Assembly: GCF_000721075.1 (NCBI RefSeq)
Contig: NZ_JOEQ01000012.1
Location: 186,001 to 250,000 of the forward strand
Direction: 5' to 3'
DNA from: Streptosporangium amethystogenes
GTDB taxonomy: Bacteria; Actinomycetota; Actinomycetes; Streptosporangiales; Streptosporangiaceae
Length of the DNA: 64,000 nucleotides
Part shown: in pieces, positions 52,651 to 61,012 of the stretch
Layout of the letters: each line of letters starts with the position of its first letter
Position numbering within the stretch: the stretch's first letter is position 1
Made by a program: the position numbers and the translations under genes
The notes under the pieces: model-generated
Databases searched by the model: none
Told to the model about the DNA's origin: nothing
Seen by the model: the letters and a program-made list of their open reading frames with translations, nothing else

Positions 52651-55209
52651 ATGGGAAAACCTCCCCCGAAGCGAAAAATCCTGGTCTTGACGCTGGTGGC
52701 TGTGCTGGGGGCAGCACTCACGCCACCGGCCGTCGCAGAGTCATCCCAGGTCACCCCCTCGGCCATGCCCGCAGCGGCCGAGGACCCCAAGACCGAGCGC
52801 GAGGTCCGCGTCAGCTTCAGGTACGCCGACGGGACCACACTCACCACGGACCAGTTACGGGCCAAGGTCACGAAGGCGACCGAACCGCTCACGCCGGAGC
52901 AGGCACAGCGCGAGGCCAAGCAGGTCGCGGTCGCCACCGGTCAGAAGTCCTACCGCGACTCCGCGGAGTTCGGTGACGGCGAAGAGGAAGCGGGCAGGAT
53001 CGCGGCCCTGGCCGAGCCGCCGGACGAGCCCGACAGCGGCTTCGTCGACACCTGCCTGTCACTGCCGGGCGCGGAGAGCGCGGTCGGCCGTATCCACAAC
53101 AGGTTCCAGTACTGCCAGCGCGGCACGATGATCTTCGACTACTGGAAGATCTACACCAACAAGCCGCCGGAGCACGAAGGAACGACCGAGGCCAAGTACA
53201 ACATCATCGGCCTGTCCAGCAACCAGACGCGCAAAGCCCGGATCTACTTCAGAATCGAGGAGGACTCGGTCGACTACGACTGGGGCCTGATCGACAACTG
53301 GGTCACCGCGCCCGGCCAGTCCTTCGTCGCGGTCGGCGACTGCCAGGAGTCACCGACCTACTGCCATGGCGCGTTCTCCGGCATCGACCGCACCTGGGGG
53401 GACTGGGATCGCGGAGATTGGGCCAAGTGGGACATCTACTCCCATGAGGACCAGTCCAGTTACCAGGACAAGGTGCTCTATCACCGATGGTTCATCAGGT
53501 TGACCTCCGGCGAGGAGGGCGAGTTCAAGATGATCAAGGACATCCACACTCCCGACCGGATGATCCGCTGTGACTCGGCCGGCTACTTCCAGCACGCCCC
53601 GAACGCCTGTGTCTTCAGCGAGGTGCTCCCGCACATCACCTACTCCACCGGCGACAGGGATCTCGAATCGGTCGCCTTCCACATCAAGACGGCCCAGGAC
53701 TTCCCCAACGACACCTACCCGCTACTCGTCCCGCCGGGCGTGCCACGGCCGCGCGACAAGAAGATGCCGGGCCGGCTGGGCAGCGAGAGCGACCCGGGCC
53801 TGCACCGCTACGACCCCGCGAACACCACGGTCGCCAGGTCGAACGAGGCGCACAAGGAGGCTGCCTGCTACCGCACCGGCACCGAGCGGGACTGGTACTT
53901 CGATCTGTGGTTGCCCACGCCACCCCAGCCGCCCGCCGAGCAGTGCGACGAGTACCCCTTCGCCTCCACGATCGAGGGCGCCGCACACCCCGACTGGGAC
54001 TTCTCGGTCCGGCCCGTACCTCAGCGGCAGAACTCCGTCGCGGGCGGCAGGCTGCGCGCCTACTACACCGGTGACCGCATCCTGTACACCTCGACCGACC
54101 CCGACGCGCCCGTCCAGGACGAGTTCTGGGTGAACATCACCGACGGCGGCAGCGGTGGCTCGCTACCCGCCCCTGTCAACGAGCCACCCACCGCCGACGC
54201 CGGGCCCGATGTCACCGGTGACGAGGGCGCCCGCATCACGCTCAACGGCTACGCCCACGACCGCGAGTCCACACCCGCCCTGACCTGGACCGTGAGCCCC
54301 GTCTCCGGAACCGACGCGGGCGCCGCCTGCGTGGTGGCCGACCCGCACGCCGCCCGCACCACCGTCACGTGCAACGACGATGGTGAGTTCGTGGCGACGC
54401 TGACGGCCAGCGACGGTGTCAACGGTCCGGTCAGCGACCGCGCGGGCGTGACCGTACGCAACGTCGCCCCCAGGGTCTCCGGCTCCGGCGGCTCGCTGCG
54501 CGGCTCGGCGACCGCCGACCTCAACGGCTTCGGCCCCGAACCGTGGTCGGTCTACCGGGCCGGCACCGACGTCACCGTCGCCGTGCCGGTCAGCGACCCC
54601 GGCACGAACGACACCCACACCTGCGTGGTCGTCTGGGACGACGGGGTCAGGGAGGAGTTCGCCGCCACGGGCAAGCGCTGCGACCGCACGCACCGCTACG
54701 CCCACCCCGGCATGTACACGATCGGCGTCACCGTCACCGACGACGACCTGGGCACCAGGAACCGGCAGACCATGGTCGTGGCCTACGACCCCGACGCCGG
54801 ATTCGCCACCGGCGGCGGCCACTTCGCCTCGCCCGCACCCGTCGAGGGCAAGGCGCACTTCCAGTTCAACCCGAAGTACCTGCCCGCCGACCAGGGGCCT
54901 GAGCCGGGCAACGGCAAGGTCACCGTCCGCGTACAGGGGACGGACTTCGAGATCGGATCGGGCCGGCTCGAATGGCTGGTCGTGACCCCCGACGACCGGC
55001 TCGCCGTGAAGGGCGAAACGGCGGACGGGCGAGGCTTTGTCCTGTACGGCTACGATCCCGGACGGCTCAGGCTCGTGGTGTGGGACCTGAAGACCGGGGC
55101 CTACCCGGTACGGGCCAAGCTTTACGACAACCGGCCTTCGCTGGAGTACGACCTGGACCTGGCCGATCCCCAGGAGATCACCGCGGGATCGGTGCAGGTG
55201 CACAACTGA
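52651..55209 (+). CDS. Secreted NucA/NucB-type nuclease with PKD-like domains
   Basis: The 852-residue product has a signal peptide (residues 8-30). Residues 31-425 are an unfamiliar region rich in aromatic and acidic residues, with paired cysteines. Residues 432-490 match the NucA/NucB DNase motif: CDEYPFASTIEGA, then NSVAGGRL, then DEFWVNI. Two PKD-like beta domains follow (about 510-610 and 615-710), and a C-terminal module beginning ATGGGHFASPAP. The extracellular DNase role is inferred from the motif. GAGAGACGGCAC precedes the ATG. The 174-bp upstream gap is AT-rich with a possible promoter but no other feature. Confidence 0.8.
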   Translation: MGKPPPKRKILVLTLVAVLGAALTPPAVAESSQVTPSAMPAAAEDPKTEREVRVSFRYADGTTLTTDQLRAKVTKATEPLTPEQAQREAKQVAVATGQKSYRDSAEFGDGEEEAGRIAALAEPPDEPDSGFVDTCLSLPGAESAVGRIHNRFQYCQRGTMIFDYWKIYTNKPPEHEGTTEAKYNIIGLSSNQTRKARIYFRIEEDSVDYDWGLIDNWVTAPGQSFVAVGDCQESPTYCHGAFSGIDRTWGDWDRGDWAKWDIYSHEDQSSYQDKVLYHRWFIRLTSGEEGEFKMIKDIHTPDRMIRCDSAGYFQHAPNACVFSEVLPHITYSTGDRDLESVAFHIKTAQDFPNDTYPLLVPPGVPRPRDKKMPGRLGSESDPGLHRYDPANTTVARSNEAHKEAACYRTGTERDWYFDLWLPTPPQPPAEQCDEYPFASTIEGAAHPDWDFSVRPVPQRQNSVAGGRLRAYYTGDRILYTSTDPDAPVQDEFWVNITDGGSGGSLPAPVNEPPTADAGPDVTGDEGARITLNGYAHDRESTPALTWTVSPVSGTDAGAACVVADPHAARTTVTCNDDGEFVATLTASDGVNGPVSDRAGVTVRNVAPRVSGSGGSLRGSATADLNGFGPEPWSVYRAGTDVTVAVPVSDPGTNDTHTCVVVWDDGVREEFAATGKRCDRTHRYAHPGMYTIGVTVTDDDLGTRNRQTMVVAYDPDAGFATGGGHFASPAPVEGKAHFQFNPKYLPADQGPEPGNGKVTVRVQGTDFEIGSGRLEWLVVTPDDRLAVKGETADGRGFVLYGYDPGRLRLVVWDLKTGAYPVRAKLYDNRPSLEYDLDLADPQEITAGSVQVHN

Positions 55210-55227
55210 CCGCTGATCCGACGTGAG

Positions 55228-55267
55228 GGCCCGCCTCGTTCGCCGATCAAGGCGTCCGGGGCGGGCC
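55228..55267 (+). terminator. Hairpin after the nuclease gene
   Basis: GGCCCGCC (55228-55235) and GGCGGGCC (55260-55267) form a perfect 8-bp stem with a 24-base loop, starting 19 bp after the stop, and are followed by TTCGT. The rest of the gap to 55482 is without a recognisable feature except a lower-GC stretch near 55380-55430. Confidence 0.45.
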
Positions 55268-55482
55268 TTCGTACCGCCGCCGCATCGATACCCGGTTCGT
55301 CCCCTGACCGGCGAACCGGCCGACACCGCGAAGGCGGCGCCGGCCCACGGTGACCGGCGAGCACGCCCGCCTTTTAGGTCGACCATAACGTTTACCTGCG
55401 AACCACTTCCCTATACGCCGCTTTTACTCCGCCTGTGGAACGCTCTGGGCAAAGCAGACGGCGAAGATCGAGTGGGGATCAG

Positions 55483-56886
55483 GTGTCATCGAGTACTGAG
55501 GGATCGACATGGTGGCGTCCTGGGCGGGTGGTCGCCTCAGCCGCGGGAGTCATCGCCACGGCGATGATGGCGGTGAGTTGTTCCTTCGGCGGCGCCCCGG
55601 ACCAGGCGGTCACCGCCACGCGACAGGCCGACGCCCCCTCGACGGCGGCGTCCGATCCCGCGACCACGGCGTCCAACGGCAAAATCCGGAAAGCGCCTGC
55701 GGTGGACCCCGGATGGCCTCGCTGGGGGTTCACCCACACGGGGATCAGCGCCAACAACGTCACCCCGCAGTTCGAGCAGGAGGTGAGCCGGACACTCGCC
55801 CGGACCCCGATGCTGCAGAACCAGCACATCATGGGGTTCGGGGCGCTCAACCCCCAACCGCGCCCGCAGGAGTTCTACTGGGAGGACCTCGACAGCCGGA
55901 CGAACCTCATGAGGCAGTCCGGCGGCACACAGATCATCACGCTCTGCTGCGCCCCTGACTGGATGAAGGGCGGCCCCGAGGGCCCGACCGAGGACTCGGC
56001 CTGGGGCGAACACCTGGAGGACGCCCCCTATCCCAAGCACTTCGACGACTTCGCCAAGCTGTCGGCGGCCGTCGCCGCGAAGTACCGCGACGTCGAGTAC
56101 TTCATGGTCTGGAACGAGTTCAAGGGCTTCTGGAAGGACCACTCCAAGCCCGCGGACTTCAAGGGCTACACCGACCTCTACAACAAGGTCTACGACGCGG
56201 TGAAGGCGGTCCGGCCCGACGCCAAGATCGGCGGCCCCTACCTCGGCTTCGACAGCAACAGGACCGGCAAGTCCGAACTGCGTGGCAGCTGGGGAGTCGT
56301 CAACCAGAACGCCCTGGACGCTTTCAACTACTGGTTCAAGAACAAGAAGGGCGCCGACTTCATCGTGGTCGACGGCGCCTCGCTGACCGACGCCCACGAG
56401 TTGCTGCCCGACGCGTTCGGAGCGCTGAGCAAGTTCAGCGCGGTCACCACCTGGCTGCGCGACAAGACCGGCGACCTGCCGGTCTGGTGGTCGGAGTGGT
56501 ACTTCGTCCCCGAGGACAACACCACCTGGCCGGAGCCGATGCGACTCGCCGTCCAGGCCGCCTCGATGATCGAGTTCGCCGAGAGCGGCGCCGCCACCGC
56601 GCTGTACTGGAATCCACAGGTCAAGGAGGGCACCTGCCAGGGCTGCATGTGGGACCCGCGGACCGGTGCCGAGCTCCCGACCGGCAAGCTGGTGGCCGAC
56701 TTCACCACCTGGTTCCCCGCCGGAGCCGAACTGGAGCACGTCACCTCCTCCGACCCCAAGGTCCGGGTGCTCGCGCAGCCGCGGCGGCTGCTGATGGTCA
56801 ACACCACCGACGCGAAGATCACCACGACCGTGGACGACACGTCGTTCACCCTCCAGCCCTACGAGATCAAGTGGAGCGACCGCTAG
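55483..56886 (+). CDS. Lipoprotein glycoside hydrolase, clan GH-A type
   Basis: The 467-residue product has a signal with a lipobox-like end (MMAVSCSFGG), so the mature protein would be attached to the membrane. The catalytic part is a TIM barrel with two glutamates in the expected places: E212 in VWNEFKGFW (acid/base, following Asn as in clan A) and E338 in WWSEWYF (nucleophile). The general plan resembles GH39/GH5-like xylosidases or endoglycanases, but the substrate cannot be read. GTG 55483 has GGGGATC upstream. It lies 273 bp after the nuclease gene on the same strand. Confidence 0.75.
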   Translation: MSSSTEGSTWWRPGRVVASAAGVIATAMMAVSCSFGGAPDQAVTATRQADAPSTAASDPATTASNGKIRKAPAVDPGWPRWGFTHTGISANNVTPQFEQEVSRTLARTPMLQNQHIMGFGALNPQPRPQEFYWEDLDSRTNLMRQSGGTQIITLCCAPDWMKGGPEGPTEDSAWGEHLEDAPYPKHFDDFAKLSAAVAAKYRDVEYFMVWNEFKGFWKDHSKPADFKGYTDLYNKVYDAVKAVRPDAKIGGPYLGFDSNRTGKSELRGSWGVVNQNALDAFNYWFKNKKGADFIVVDGASLTDAHELLPDAFGALSKFSAVTTWLRDKTGDLPVWWSEWYFVPEDNTTWPEPMRLAVQAASMIEFAESGAATALYWNPQVKEGTCQGCMWDPRTGAELPTGKLVADFTTWFPAGAELEHVTSSDPKVRVLAQPRRLLMVNTTDAKITTTVDDTSFTLQPYEIKWSDR

Positions 56887-57035
56887 CCCTGTGTTCCGCA
56901 CATGACCCCGGTTGACCAGGGTCGACTACCCGCCGCACTGGATCAGATATAGCTGCTGACCTGCAACGATGCGGAACGTACGGAAAACGGGGCTAGCCTC
57001 GGGACGTCGCTGGAGCAGGGATCGGGGAGATGGGC

Positions 57036-57548
57036 GTGGAGCAGAGGGGCGGGCCGCTGCGGGCCACCCGGTGGTTCGCCGACACACCGGTGCCGACGGG
57101 CGACATCGTGCGGGTGCTGGAGACGGCTCGCTGGACCGGGTCGGCGCGCAACCGCCAGCCCTGGAGGTTCGTCGTGGTCAGGGAGCGCGGCCTGCAGCGG
57201 AGATTGAGCCTGCTGGGAGGCTACGCGGCTCACCTGGCCGGTGCTCCGGTGGTCGTCCTGCTCGCGGTGGACCACGGCACGGGCGGCGAGGACGCGGAGT
57301 TCGACGCGGGCCGGGCCGCCCAGAGCCTCATGCTCGCCGCGCACGACCTCGGTCTGGGAAGCTGCCCGGCCTCGTTCTTCCCCGCCGCCAACGCCGAGCG
57401 GGCCGGCCGGATGGTCGGCGTCGAGGCTCCGTGGCAGGTCAGGACCGCCATCTCCCTCGGCTACCCCGCGCCCGCGCCTCGCGGCAGGTCCGCGATCCCC
57501 TCGGGCCGCCTGCCGCTGGACGACCTGGTCCGCTGGATCGGTCCCTGA
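57036..57548 (+). CDS. Nitroreductase family protein
   Basis: The 170-residue product is a short FMN-dependent nitroreductase: ARWTGSARNRQPWRFVVV for the FMN phosphate loop, RAAQSLMLAAHDLGLGSC for the central helix, and ISLGYPAPAPRGR near the end. I chose GTG 57036 because GGGGAG is six bases upstream; ATG 57030 abuts that site. The reaction is likely NAD(P)H-linked reduction of a flavin-accessible substrate such as quinone or nitro compound. Pieces of its 3' end are repeated downstream at 58080 and 59753, so it is probably the source copy of those fragments. Confidence 0.85.
   Translation: MEQRGGPLRATRWFADTPVPTGDIVRVLETARWTGSARNRQPWRFVVVRERGLQRRLSLLGGYAAHLAGAPVVVLLAVDHGTGGEDAEFDAGRAAQSLMLAAHDLGLGSCPASFFPAANAERAGRMVGVEAPWQVRTAISLGYPAPAPRGRSAIPSGRLPLDDLVRWIGP
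57474..57513 (+). repeat. Source copy of the nitroreductase-tail repeat
   Basis: This 40-bp segment inside the nitroreductase gene recurs with one mismatch at 59753-59792 and with a few more differences at 58080-58127, all in the same orientation. Confidence 0.85.
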
Positions 57549-57566
57549 GCGGCGTGCCGCCGGTAA

Positions 57567-57662
57567 CGGTCCGATTCTCAGCCGCAGGTCGGTGATCCCG
57601 CCGGGGCGGGCGAGCCGGACTCCGGCCCGGCGTGCGGAGAAGCGGCTGCGGGCGATGTCGAC
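57567..57662 (-). pseudogene. Internally deleted fragment of a DUF5996-type gene
   Basis: Positions 57567-57618 match the 3' end of the intact gene at 58677-59618 (58682-58732) with about six differences in 51. The next 45 bases match its interior near 58754-58765 and 59049-59085, so several hundred bases are missing between. It is in the same orientation as the intact copy and encodes no usable protein. Confidence 0.75.
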
Positions 57663-57781
57663 AGGAGGGGCGGTAGTGGCGGCGGGGGCTTGCTGTTTGA
57701 ATGATCCGGATCGTAACGGTTCAGGGCTTGGAGTCCGGATGACCGTTGTGGAGCTGTGCCGGGTGAGTGGAGGCGTGCCGG

Positions 57782-58378
57782 ATGGCGATGGACGGGGGCT
57801 CGCTGCACTACACCTTCGCCGAGCGCGACCTGGCCCGGATCGACCTGGACACCCACATCGTCGCCCCCGCGCGCTACAACGGCTGGCGGTACGCGCAGAA
57901 GCCCGACGACGTCATGCCGATGTCGACATCGCTCACCCTGCGGGAACGCCGCGACTGGGTCGGGCCGCTCGACTCCGAGGTCCTCTGGTCGCACGGCATG
58001 GAGGAGATGCGCGGCACACCGATGGAGGACCGGGTTCCGCAGTGGGCCCTGACGGCCCCGGCGGCTACCGGGGGCTCACGCCCGCGCCTCGCGGCGGGCC
58101 CGCGATCCCTCCGGGCCGCCTGCCGCCGGATCGGCCCCCGAGCGGATGCCCTCTCACCGGGCGCTGGGCGGGCTCCAGCGAAGGGTCATGTCGGGCAGCG
58201 CCTCCATGTTGCGGCTGCCGTCGTTGGTGTCGAGGACGGTGAAGCCGTGCCGCTCATAGAACGCGCGGGCGTCGGTGTTCTGCTGGAAGACGTGCAGGGA
58301 GACCCCATCGGGGCTGTTCCGCTTGACCTCGTCGAGAAGCAGCGTGCCGATCCCCTGGCGGCGGGCGTCCGGACGTAG
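57782..58378 (+). pseudogene. Truncated ORF of unknown family, fused to a nitroreductase-tail fragment
   Basis: An ATG with GGAGG eight bases upstream opens a protein-like frame (GSLHYTFAERDLARIDLDTH, then SEVLWSHGMEEM) for about 93 residues. At about 58063 it runs into the copied nitroreductase tail, and from there the frame is low-complexity and antisense to a GNAT gene until 58378. I read it as a gene that lost its 3' part by insertion of the repeat. I do not recognise the family. It might be a real small protein if an earlier stop existed, but none is in frame. Confidence 0.45.
58080..58146 (+). repeat. Second copy of the nitroreductase tail, with a 17-bp deletion
   Basis: The segment matches 57471-57553 but lacks about 17 bp between two CGCTGGA-like sequences, a typical slippage deletion. 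It carries no stop in the ancestral frame. Confidence 0.75.
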
Positions 58379-58606
58379 GTAGAGGTGTTCGAGCATGTCG
58401 CCCTCGACGGCGGCATACCCCAGGATCTCCGCGCCGCGCACCGCGACCCAGGCCCGGCATTCCCTGAGGACGACGTCCCGGAGCCACCGGGCCACCTGGT
58501 CATGGGTGCGCTTCTGCGGAGGTAGGTACGGCATGGTCGCCGCCCGGGAGGCCAGGTGGACGCGTGCGACCGAGGCCGCATCCTCCGCGACCGCGATCCG
58601 GATCAC
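58154..58606 (-). CDS. GNAT family N-acetyltransferase
   Basis: With GTG 58606 the product has 150 residues (a GTG at 58627 would add seven). The acetyl-CoA loop is in LRPDARRQGIGTLLLDE, matching the R/Q-x-x-G-x-G/A motif, followed by LHVFQQNTDARAFYERHGF, the usual C-terminal GNAT pattern. The N-terminus IRIAVAEDAASVARVHL is typical. The substrate is unknown. It is intact although it sits between decayed fragments, and its last bases overlap the antisense end of the truncated ORF. Confidence 0.88.
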   Translation of the reverse strand: MIRIAVAEDAASVARVHLASRAATMPYLPPQKRTHDQVARWLRDVVLRECRAWVAVRGAEILGYAAVEGDMLEHLYLRPDARRQGIGTLLLDEVKRNSPDGVSLHVFQQNTDARAFYERHGFTVLDTNDGSRNMEALPDMTLRWSPPSAR

Positions 58607-58676
58607 TGTCCCGCTGTCAACGTCCACCGCAGGAGCCTACAAAGCCGGAGGACACCCGATCCAACGGTTAACCCGG

Positions 58677-59618
58677 TCAGGGGCCGGTTCTCAGCTGCGG
58701 GTCGGTGATCCCACCGGGGCAGGCGAGCCGGGCGACGTCCCAACCGGCCCGCCGGGCTCCGGCCTGGTAGGCGCTCTCGTAGAAGGCCAGTACCGCGGCG
58801 CGCGGATCGGGTTCGGTCCGGGCGTCGGCGTAGCGCAGCACGGCCAGATGGCCGCCTCGCTGCTCGATCCACTCCGCGGCCTCGGGCCTCAGCGGCTCGT
58901 TCTCCAGCCCTTCGGGCTCGGGGGCGGTGTACGAGTAGAAAGCGGGCTCGGGGAAGGCGTCGTCGCCGAACCAGAAGCCGGAGCTGATCACCTCCCGCGA
59001 GTAGGCCTCCCGCGTCACGGAGTCGACCGAGGGCGGCTGGTCGACCCGGCGGTCGGAGAAGCGGCTGCAGACGATGTCGAAGGTGTGCCAGAAGTGGTGC
59101 ACCGGGCTGATCTTCCCCGAGAAGCCCGAGGCGAACTCCTCCAGCACCAGGTTCACCTGGCTGAGGACCTGCCAGTAGCGAATGACCATGACGGGGTCGT
59201 AGGCCGCGTGCTCGGTATCCTCGACGAACGGCCGCCCGGAGTCGGGCAGGTCGAACGGCCAGGGCCTGTCCAGGTCCACCTGCACGTCCAGCTCCGCCAG
59301 CGCCAGCATGACCCGGTGGTAGAAGGACGCCACCGACTGGCCGTAGAGCGGGAAGGACACCGCCCTGCCGTCCAACTCGGTGACGAGTAGCTGGTGGCCG
59401 ACAAAGTCGAAGTCGATCGTGAAGATCGGGTTGCCGTCCGCCTGCCCCATCGGACGGGTGGTGAGCCCTCGGCCGGTGAGGTGGAACGGCACGTTCCACC
59501 AGTGGTTGCGCCGGACCTCGGCGGCGAGCCGGATCTTGCCCACCACCTGGCAGAACCGGTGCAACGTGGCCTTGGTGTCCCGCCACTCGTCCAGCGGTAT
59601 CGGGGCGAACAGCTCCAT
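58677..59618 (-). CDS. DUF5996 family protein
   Basis: The 313-residue product fits DUF5996 from end to end: IPLDEWRDTKATLHRFCQVV, NHWWNVPFHLTGRGLTT, FDFVGHQL, ISPVHHFWHTFDIV and SREVISSGFWFGDD. It has no signal or membrane segment. The biochemical role of the family is unknown; the conserved His, Trp and Asp residues suggest ligand or metal binding. ATG 59618 follows GGGGGAATGAC. Parts of this gene recur in degenerate form at 57567-57662 and 60745-60808, so it has been duplicated at least twice nearby. Confidence 0.85.
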   Translation of the reverse strand: MELFAPIPLDEWRDTKATLHRFCQVVGKIRLAAEVRRNHWWNVPFHLTGRGLTTRPMGQADGNPIFTIDFDFVGHQLLVTELDGRAVSFPLYGQSVASFYHRVMLALAELDVQVDLDRPWPFDLPDSGRPFVEDTEHAAYDPVMVIRYWQVLSQVNLVLEEFASGFSGKISPVHHFWHTFDIVCSRFSDRRVDQPPSVDSVTREAYSREVISSGFWFGDDAFPEPAFYSYTAPEPEGLENEPLRPEAAEWIEQRGGHLAVLRYADARTEPDPRAAVLAFYESAYQAGARRAGWDVARLACPGGITDPQLRTGP

Positions 59619-59752
59619 GACGCCGTCATTCCCCCGGTGTACGCGCCAAAGACCCGGCCGGTACCACGGACAGCAAGATCTTCACCGGGGCCATGCCGGG
59701 AACACCCCGGACGGTCCCAGGCCCTCCGGAGCGGGCGCGAGGGTAGCTCATG

Positions 59753-59792
59753 GCGCCTCGCGGTAGGTCCGCGATCCCCTCGGGCCGCCTGC
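59753..59792 (+). repeat. Third copy of the nitroreductase-tail repeat
   Basis: The 40 bp match 57474-57513 with a single mismatch (C to T). The flanks differ, so only this core was copied or retained. Confidence 0.85.
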
Positions 59793-59928
59793 TCCGGGCT
59801 GTCCGAGGTGACCCACCACGTACCATGCGGCACCCAACAAAGCGTCATATAGGAAATCTTTTATAAAAAGTATGCAAATCCTTTTATGGCAGTGAGTACA
59901 CCCTTTTATCGGGGGTACCGGCCTGCGC

Positions 59929-60709
59929 GTGCTACTGCCCGCACAGTCCACCTGCGTGCGGCTCACCGTTCTCATCACCACCCTGGCGACACCGGTACCG
60001 GCGTCGGGAGGCGTTCTCATGGCGGCGTACATCCGAGGCCGGATCGCGATGTCCCGGTGGGACCCCGGCGCAAAAGCCGCCACGGCCCTCGCCCACGGTG
60101 TCCATGCGGGACGGTCCGGCAACCCCGGGCGTCGAATCGCTCCAGGTCGCGGAGCCGGGCGATGAGCCACCGAGCTCATCGGCCGCCCGGGACACGCCTC
60201 CGGCACACCCCGGAGGCCTCCCGCCCGATGATCCCGTCCGGATCGGTCAGCCCCGCTCCCGTCTCAGCGGGGGCCGCACGCGTGCGGTCCGCCCCGGACT
60301 CCCCTGCCCGCCCCCCGGCGCGGCGTGTCCCCGGGCCTGTCGTCCCAGGCCTGCTCGGTATCCTTTTCGGGCCCAGACGATCATGCCGATGGCACTCACC
60401 GGCTGGAGGATGCGCGGCATCGTCACGGCTACGCTGCGCCCGGTGAGGAGGATCTGCGACCACCTCGACGAGATCAACGAGGGTCACCCGGAGGGCCGGA
60501 TCCCGGAGTGCCCTGGCCGACAGGAGATCAACCGGCTCGCCCACGGCATCAACAGCGCCCTTGAGCGCAGCTGGAAGGCGTACCGGTTCGCCTCCGACGT
60601 CTCACATGAGCTACGCAGCCCGCGTGCCGCCCTTCGCGTGCAGATCGAGGAGGCACGGCTGCCCGCCGTCGACCCGCCGGGGGAAACCGGTGAGATGAGA
60701 TCGGTGTGA
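59929..60709 (+). pseudogene. Truncated, frame-broken sensor histidine kinase
   Basis: One frame at 59929-60060 begins like a kinase N-terminus with a membrane helix (CVRLTVLITTLATPVPAS). Another frame at 60383-60709 holds a HAMP-like segment (LRPVRRICDHLDEINEGHP) and the start of the HisKA box with its histidine, FASDVSHELRSPRAALRV. The protein then ends at a TGA without the rest of the dimerisation domain or any ATPase domain. It therefore cannot function as a kinase. No response-regulator gene is adjacent. Confidence 0.7.
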
Positions 60710-60744
60710 TCGTGTGCGGCGGCCGTACCCGAGGGACCGCCGAC

Positions 60745-60808
60745 GGTGGAACGGCACGTTCCACCGGTGGTCGCGCCGGACCTCGGCGGCGAGCCGGATC
60801 CTGCCCAC
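60745..60808 (-). repeat. Copied piece of the DUF5996 gene
   Basis: It matches 59480-59543 with three differences. The segment includes GTGGAACG-GCA-CGTTCCAC, an inverted repeat that also exists in the intact gene. The similarity stops abruptly after CTGCCCACC. Confidence 0.85.
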
Positions 60809-61012
60809 CGGCCACCGGCTGAGACAACCGGCTCCGCCCGGCACAGGGCGTGAACCCGCCGCGCGGTCACGTTAGTTCTCGGCAGGTGAGGGAACATCTC
60901 AAATTTAACTTATCGCCCAAAGAAGGCGCTATTACTACAAATGGGACGCAATTTATTCAACTGCACCATCCATCGATTCTTCATCGATCCATCGTCGCTT
61001 CGGGAGACCAGG

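Larger units (their letters stand above)
59619..61012. other. 1.4-kb region without an intact gene: repeats and a decayed histidine kinase
   Basis: The stretch holds the nitroreductase-tail repeat (59753-59792), an AT-rich segment with T/A runs (59840-59910), a histidine-kinase remnant (59929-60709), a DUF5996-gene repeat (60745-60808) and a second AT-rich segment (60895-60970) that probably contains the promoter of the next gene. In that last part ATCGAT occurs twice (60972-60990 region). Confidence 0.7.
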
